Assembly: GCA_951799405.1 (NCBI GenBank)
Contig: OX637341.1
Span: forward strand, 17,661,659-17,725,658
Direction of reading: 5' to 3'
DNA length: 64,000 nt
From: Agapetus fuscipes
Taxonomy: Eukaryota > Arthropoda > Insecta > Trichoptera > Glossosomatidae
Part shown: positions 60,516-64,000 of the stretch, piece by piece
Numbering within the stretch: position 1 is the stretch's first letter
Layout of the letters: every line of letters begins with the position of its first letter
The notes under the pieces: generated by a model
What the model saw: only the letters and a program-made list of their open reading frames with translations
Told to the model about the DNA's origin: nothing
The model's database searches: none
Made by a program: the position numbers and the translations under genes

Positions 60516-60945
60516 TTTAGGCTTTCATGGCCGGCTTCAGATGATGATGATAAGGATGTAGAATCCATCTTTCCGGGCTTTCAGACATTTCAGTCAATCC
60601 ATCTTTCAGTCATATGTTACTCCGAAACGTAGCAGCCTTCCAAAAATAATAAATCTAATCTAATCTAATCTAAGTTGCAAAGATATGTTACATTGGAGAT
60701 TCACATTACATGCATTCCCACAACCATACATGTACAAGTTCGCGCTTGCACATGCCTCATGTGAGCCTACAACATAAAAACCAAATCTCAAATGGACATA
60801 CACTCTGCAACTCTTGCCGTCCTTCCCTGTAACAGGGGTGACATTGGCAAAGTGAACCATTTTTACAGCATGGGCAGCCTACAAAAGAATTATTGGACCA
60901 TGGTCTACAAGCCCGGAAAGATGAATTCTACATCCTTATCATAAA
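60516..60945. repeat. PLE-type end repeat, split by a family R copy
   Basis: 60516-60650 holds GGCTTTCATGGCCGGCTTCAG, GATGATGATGATAAGG and then CGAAACGTAGCAGCCTTCC. 60877-60945 resumes CAGCCTACAAAAGAATTATTGG and CTACAAGCCCGGAAAGATG. In the 9.6-kb copy the two parts are adjacent. Confidence 0.65.
60651..60875 (-). repeat. Family R inserted in a PLE-type repeat
   Basis: (AATCT)4 AAGTTGCAAAGATATG to CATTTTTACAGCATGG. The tail is intact and the other end truncated, at a defined insertion point. Confidence 0.8.
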
Positions 60946-61124
60946 CTCTGTTTTCTTCTACTTATTTAAATAAAACATAAATTTAATAAAACAGCGTTTA
61001 TTTTGAATTTTTAATTTAAAATGGAGTTTCGGATGAAACATTTCATAAATTGATACATTTTTCAATCATCTGCTAGCTACATAAGAATATGAGTCGGTAC
61101 GTTTTTTCTAATTCATTGCATTTC

Positions 61125-61178
61125 ACATAATACGGTTTGGACATATAGAGAGAATGAAAGACTGACGAAGAAAGTATA
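61125..61178 (+). pseudogene. LINE C-terminal scrap
   Basis: Frame RFGHIERMKD, then stop: the RWFGHIERM motif of the 15-kb LINE family, cut off by the (TAA)n of the next SINE. Confidence 0.5.
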
Positions 61179-61179
61179 A

Positions 61180-61613
61180 TAATAATAATAATATTAGGAT
61201 GATTTATTTGGTGAGCGCTGTTTTTGTGTGTATCACACCTCATGAGCCCTCTGCGAGCTTAGTCGTCACTGTACAAAGCGCCAATTCTAAAGCAAGACCC
61301 AGTTGGTCAGATGGACCTTTCAGTGACCGGTCTTTGGTAAAGGTTTATGAATTTTTCAACCCAGCGAAGAGCACATTTGGAAATGTATAAATGGTACCTA
61401 TATTTTTTTGTGCTCCGCCGGGATTCGAATCCACAACCTTCCATTAACGAGTCCGAAGTCTTGCCACTGGATTACGGACCGGTCCAAGAAATGCCAACAA
61501 CACGCGGTGTACTTGAGCGGTCACCCATCCAAGTAGCATCCGCGCCCAATGTTGCTTAACTTCGGTGATCTAATGAGAACCGGTGCTTTCAACATGGTAT
61601 CTTCGTTGACAGA
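61180..61613 (-). mobile_element. 5S-headed SINE A with tail 2
   Basis: (AAT)n, GATTTATTTGGTGAGCGCTG, TGTGTATCACACCTCATGAGC, body, GGGATTCGAATCC, GGATTACGGACCGGTCC, then the 5S module (CACGCGGTGTAC, TTGCTTAACTTCGGTGATC, ACCGGTGCTTTCAACATGG) ending TTCGTTGAC. Confidence 0.8.
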
Positions 61614-62217
61614 AATTACCCACTAATCTCTCAACAGGACTCTCAATGCTATCTTTAATTTTTCATTTTGTGACCTACATTTTAATCCAGCAGATTACGA
61701 GTTGTGTTTTTTTACAACAAACTTTGTTTTTCTTTTTATGAATTTTCCTCGCTTGCTTATAAATATGAAAATTCACTCACTTTCATATTCCCTCTGTAAA
61801 TGAGACTCTCTCTCCGAGTACTTTTGTTTGCTTGCCTTATTCATGTTGAGTTCCCATCGACTTCTGAAGACTTCCGCCTCGTCTTTTGGTATTTCGTGAA
61901 AAAATATGAAAGAATCCGTGCTCCGAGTAAAAAAAAACAGTACCCATATACTCAACCAACGCGTTAACAGAAAAAGAGTGAATTTAAACTAGTTAATTTT
62001 TTTGTATATTAATTTTTTGTATTCAATGTTTTATATTCGGTATAGGTACTGAACTAAGCCCAGTCGATAGCTCATATAAATATAATTGGCTGATTTTTTT
62101 TTCAAAGCGCCGTTTACACTAAAATTTAGTCACAAGGGCCCTTTATTCCGGGTATGACCTTAGAAACAGGTGCGTCTTCAGCTTCCTCCTGAAGCTTGCC
62201 CTGTCCTGCTCTTTCCT
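61614..62217. other. Mostly unrecognised
   Basis: Around 62095-62215 lies an AAAGCGCCGTTTACAC...AAGGGCCC patch like that near 4.55 kb. No gene seen. Confidence 0.4.
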
Positions 62218-62495
62218 CACTTCTAGCTCAATTGGTAGAGTGCTTGCATTCCATGCTGAGAGCTCGGGTACGAATCCCACCAAAAGTGTCTGAAATGATT
62301 TTACGTTTCGGTGTTTATTTCAAAAGCCCAAAATAAAATACCGGCAAGGCTTACCTTCACAATAAATGACTACCAGCCACGTAGGAAGCTGGGAAAACCC
62401 CACTTCAACTGAAGTGGTTGGCTGGCTTCCTTACTTATAAAAATAAAAAAAGGTTCCACTCGCCACATGCGAAACCCTTCGAGGATAACATAAAT
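62218..62495 (+). mobile_element. SINE B, complete
   Basis: TCTAGCTCAATTGGTAGAG (box A), GAGCTCGGGTACGAATCCC (box B), AAAATACCGGCAAGGC, CCCACTTCAACTGAAGTGG, AAAAATAAAAAAAGGTTCC and ACATGCGAAACCC. Confidence 0.75.
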
Positions 62496-62583
62496 AGCTC
62501 AGTCACGTTTATTGAATTTATCTTGAAAAAGTAAAAACAACTTTGTCAACGATTACTGTAAGTATATAAAATGAATTCTACAA

Positions 62584-62617
62584 CCGGTTTCACAAACAAC
62601 CTGTTCGCATCATCAGG
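62584..62617 (-). ncRNA. Hammerhead-like motif
   Basis: Minus strand: CTGATGA, T, GCGAAC-AGGTT-GTTTGT hairpin with G-T pairs, GAAACCGG. The CUGAUGA and GAAA cores are both perfect. Confidence 0.4.
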
Positions 62618-62635
62618 TGACCGGTTTCAGGCATG

Positions 62636-62840
62636 TTAGTTCGCTTTTGCCAATGCCACCCCGGTTTCAGGGAAAGGCGGCAGGAGTTGCAAGGTGTATG
62701 TTCATGTGAGTTTTTTTTATTTGTACCTATGCACACATGCAGAATATGTAGGCGCGAACCTACATGTGCCTGTCTGTAGGCATGCATTAAATATGAGCCT
62801 TGAATGTTAACATATCTTTGCAGGTTAGATTAAAGATTAT
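62636..62840 (+). repeat. Family R, 5'-truncated
   Basis: GTTCGCTTTTGCCAATGCCACC to AACATATCTTTGCAGGTTAGATTAAAGATTATAG. Confidence 0.75.
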
Positions 62841-63229
62841 AGTCGTTCAAAGAAACATTTATTTTTTTGTTCTTCGTTGGAAATGGAACTCCCTACCTTC
62901 CGTTTTAATGTCCAAAGTGTTAACCACTCTTAGATGACGGAAAGGTCTATAATATCGTGTCTTACTTTTCACTCTGAATATCTTTTTCATGTACATATGT
63001 ACGTATGAGAAAACTCAACCCGAGGCAATATTGATACCAAAAATTTTATGTGCAAAAATAAAATGAAATTTTGCGTGTCTAAGAATTCAAGACAAAATAC
63101 AAGAAAATAAAGACGATATTCCGACATTCCTTTGTTCTGATTTCGTTTGTTTTATTTTTTATTCCTTCTTCTTCATAGTAATATGCACTTTTGTATCTAC
63201 ATTAAAATAAAACATTCTCGGTTTGTTAA
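62841..63229. other. Unrecognised; SINE A-like relic
   Basis: 62880-62975, minus strand: TCTAAGAGTGGTTAACAC..., GGTAGGGAGTTCCATTTCC, a very decayed tRNA-like head. Otherwise nothing. Confidence 0.35.
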
Positions 63230-63482
63230 ATCTAAATCTAAATCTAAGCTGCAAGGATATGTATCATTTGAGATTCATAATAAATGCATTCCCACAAGCA
63301 GACACGCATAATTTCGCGCTCACACATGCCGCATGTGGACCTACAATATAAAAACCCAATTCTCAAATGGACATAAGCCCTGCAACTCTTGCCGACCTTC
63401 CATGAAACAGGGGTGACATTGGCAAAGTGAACCATTTTTTACAGTATGGGTGGTCAGCCTCATACCAACCCATAAGTCAAGG
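63230..63482 (-). repeat. Family R, full length
   Basis: AAATCTAAATCTAAGCTGCAAGG to ACCCATAAGTCAAGG; CACATGCCGCATGTGG and CAGGGGTGACATTGGC intact. Confidence 0.85.
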
Positions 63483-63627
63483 TTAGATGAATAAAAATCG
63501 TGTTTTATGTACGCCTTTCACGAATAGAACTGATGTATACATCCGATTTGTTTTACAAATTCCATGTAAAATATTTTCTTCTTCAAAACGCTTCTGTATA
63601 CATTGTACCAAAAAAAGCAATATAAGA

Positions 63628-63884
63628 TTTGAGTCGTATACCTAACTGCAAACGCCGTCATCTCCAAATTTTTATGATTTTTGAGATAATTATTGAATTT
63701 GATTCTGCGTAGTGTAACAAATCATTTGCTGTGTGCAATGTGATGAAAACCTCACTTAATTCTTCGTAATTTTTATTGAAAAAGTATGATTTCGTGCAAA
63801 CGCCGTTATTTCCAACTGGGGAAAAATTGCGTTCAAAACGCAAGTTTATTTTTTTGACGGCGTTTGCATTTATACGACTCATTT
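63628..63884. repeat. 257-bp fold-back/MITE-like element
   Basis: Left GAGTCGTATACCTAACTGCAAACGCCGTCA is inverted at the right end (TGACGGCGTTTGCATTTATACGACTC), with a 4-bp difference in the middle of the arm. An internal GCAAACGCCGTTATTTCC near 63800 repeats the arm. Class unknown. Confidence 0.6.
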
Positions 63885-64000
63885 CTTATTTTAAAATTTT
63901 ATATCATTGTTATGAATGTGTGATTGTGTGTTTTTACTTGTGTGAATGTGTGGATGTATCTTTAGATGATTGTACTTGTATTTGTTCGATACAGTTTGAG

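Overview
This window looks like AT-rich, intergenic DNA from an arthropod genome, most likely an insect. The signs are the dense load of degenerate non-LTR elements, tRNA-derived SINEs, fold-back elements and Penelope-like retroelements, plus a short TTAGG run near 12.35 kb. I found no host protein-coding gene, no bacterial-type gene organisation and no intact cellular tRNA or rRNA gene. Almost everything recognisable is mobile DNA, often nested.

The centrepiece is 34.07-43.18 kb: a head-to-tail array of a Penelope-like element (PLE) with a 2737-bp unit. It holds one 5'-truncated copy, three full copies with intact 892-codon ORFs (reverse transcriptase plus GIY-YIG endonuclease), and a short overhang into a further copy. 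A single 15-bp target-site duplication brackets the whole array, so it appears to have gone in as one 9.1-kb insertion. Each copy-to-copy junction carries a hammerhead-ribozyme-like signature (CTGAGGA, 6-bp hairpin, GAAACGTC) that overlaps the stop codon of the ORF. A self-cleaving RNA that is circularised and reverse-transcribed several times round would give this structure; that mechanism is inference.

The same signature, in various states of decay, occurs elsewhere: about 6.7, 7.1, 8.25, 9.46, 12.74, 18.9, 22.1, 23.4, 23.9, 46.8, 46.97 and 62.6 kb. These mark older PLE or retrozyme-like remnants, including a fragment with a recognisable PLE C-terminus (6.6-7.2 kb) and a near-perfect fold-back pair (46.70-47.08 kb).

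The rest is built from a few dispersed families, named here for convenience. Family R is a ~250-bp retroposon-like repeat with a (TTAGA)n-type tail and more than 35 copies. SINE A is tRNA-derived, sometimes headed by a 5S-rRNA-like module and ending in one of two tails or joined to SINE B. SINE B is a second tRNA-derived family. SINE C resembles a Leu/Ser tRNA. There are also several LINE 3' ends (RT C-termini), fold-back/MITE elements, a non-autonomous hAT-like element with a perfect 8-bp duplication (57.49-58.55 kb), and a Harbinger-like MITE (20.45-21.11 kb). Boundaries of old repeats are approximate (about 10-20 bp) and were set by eye.
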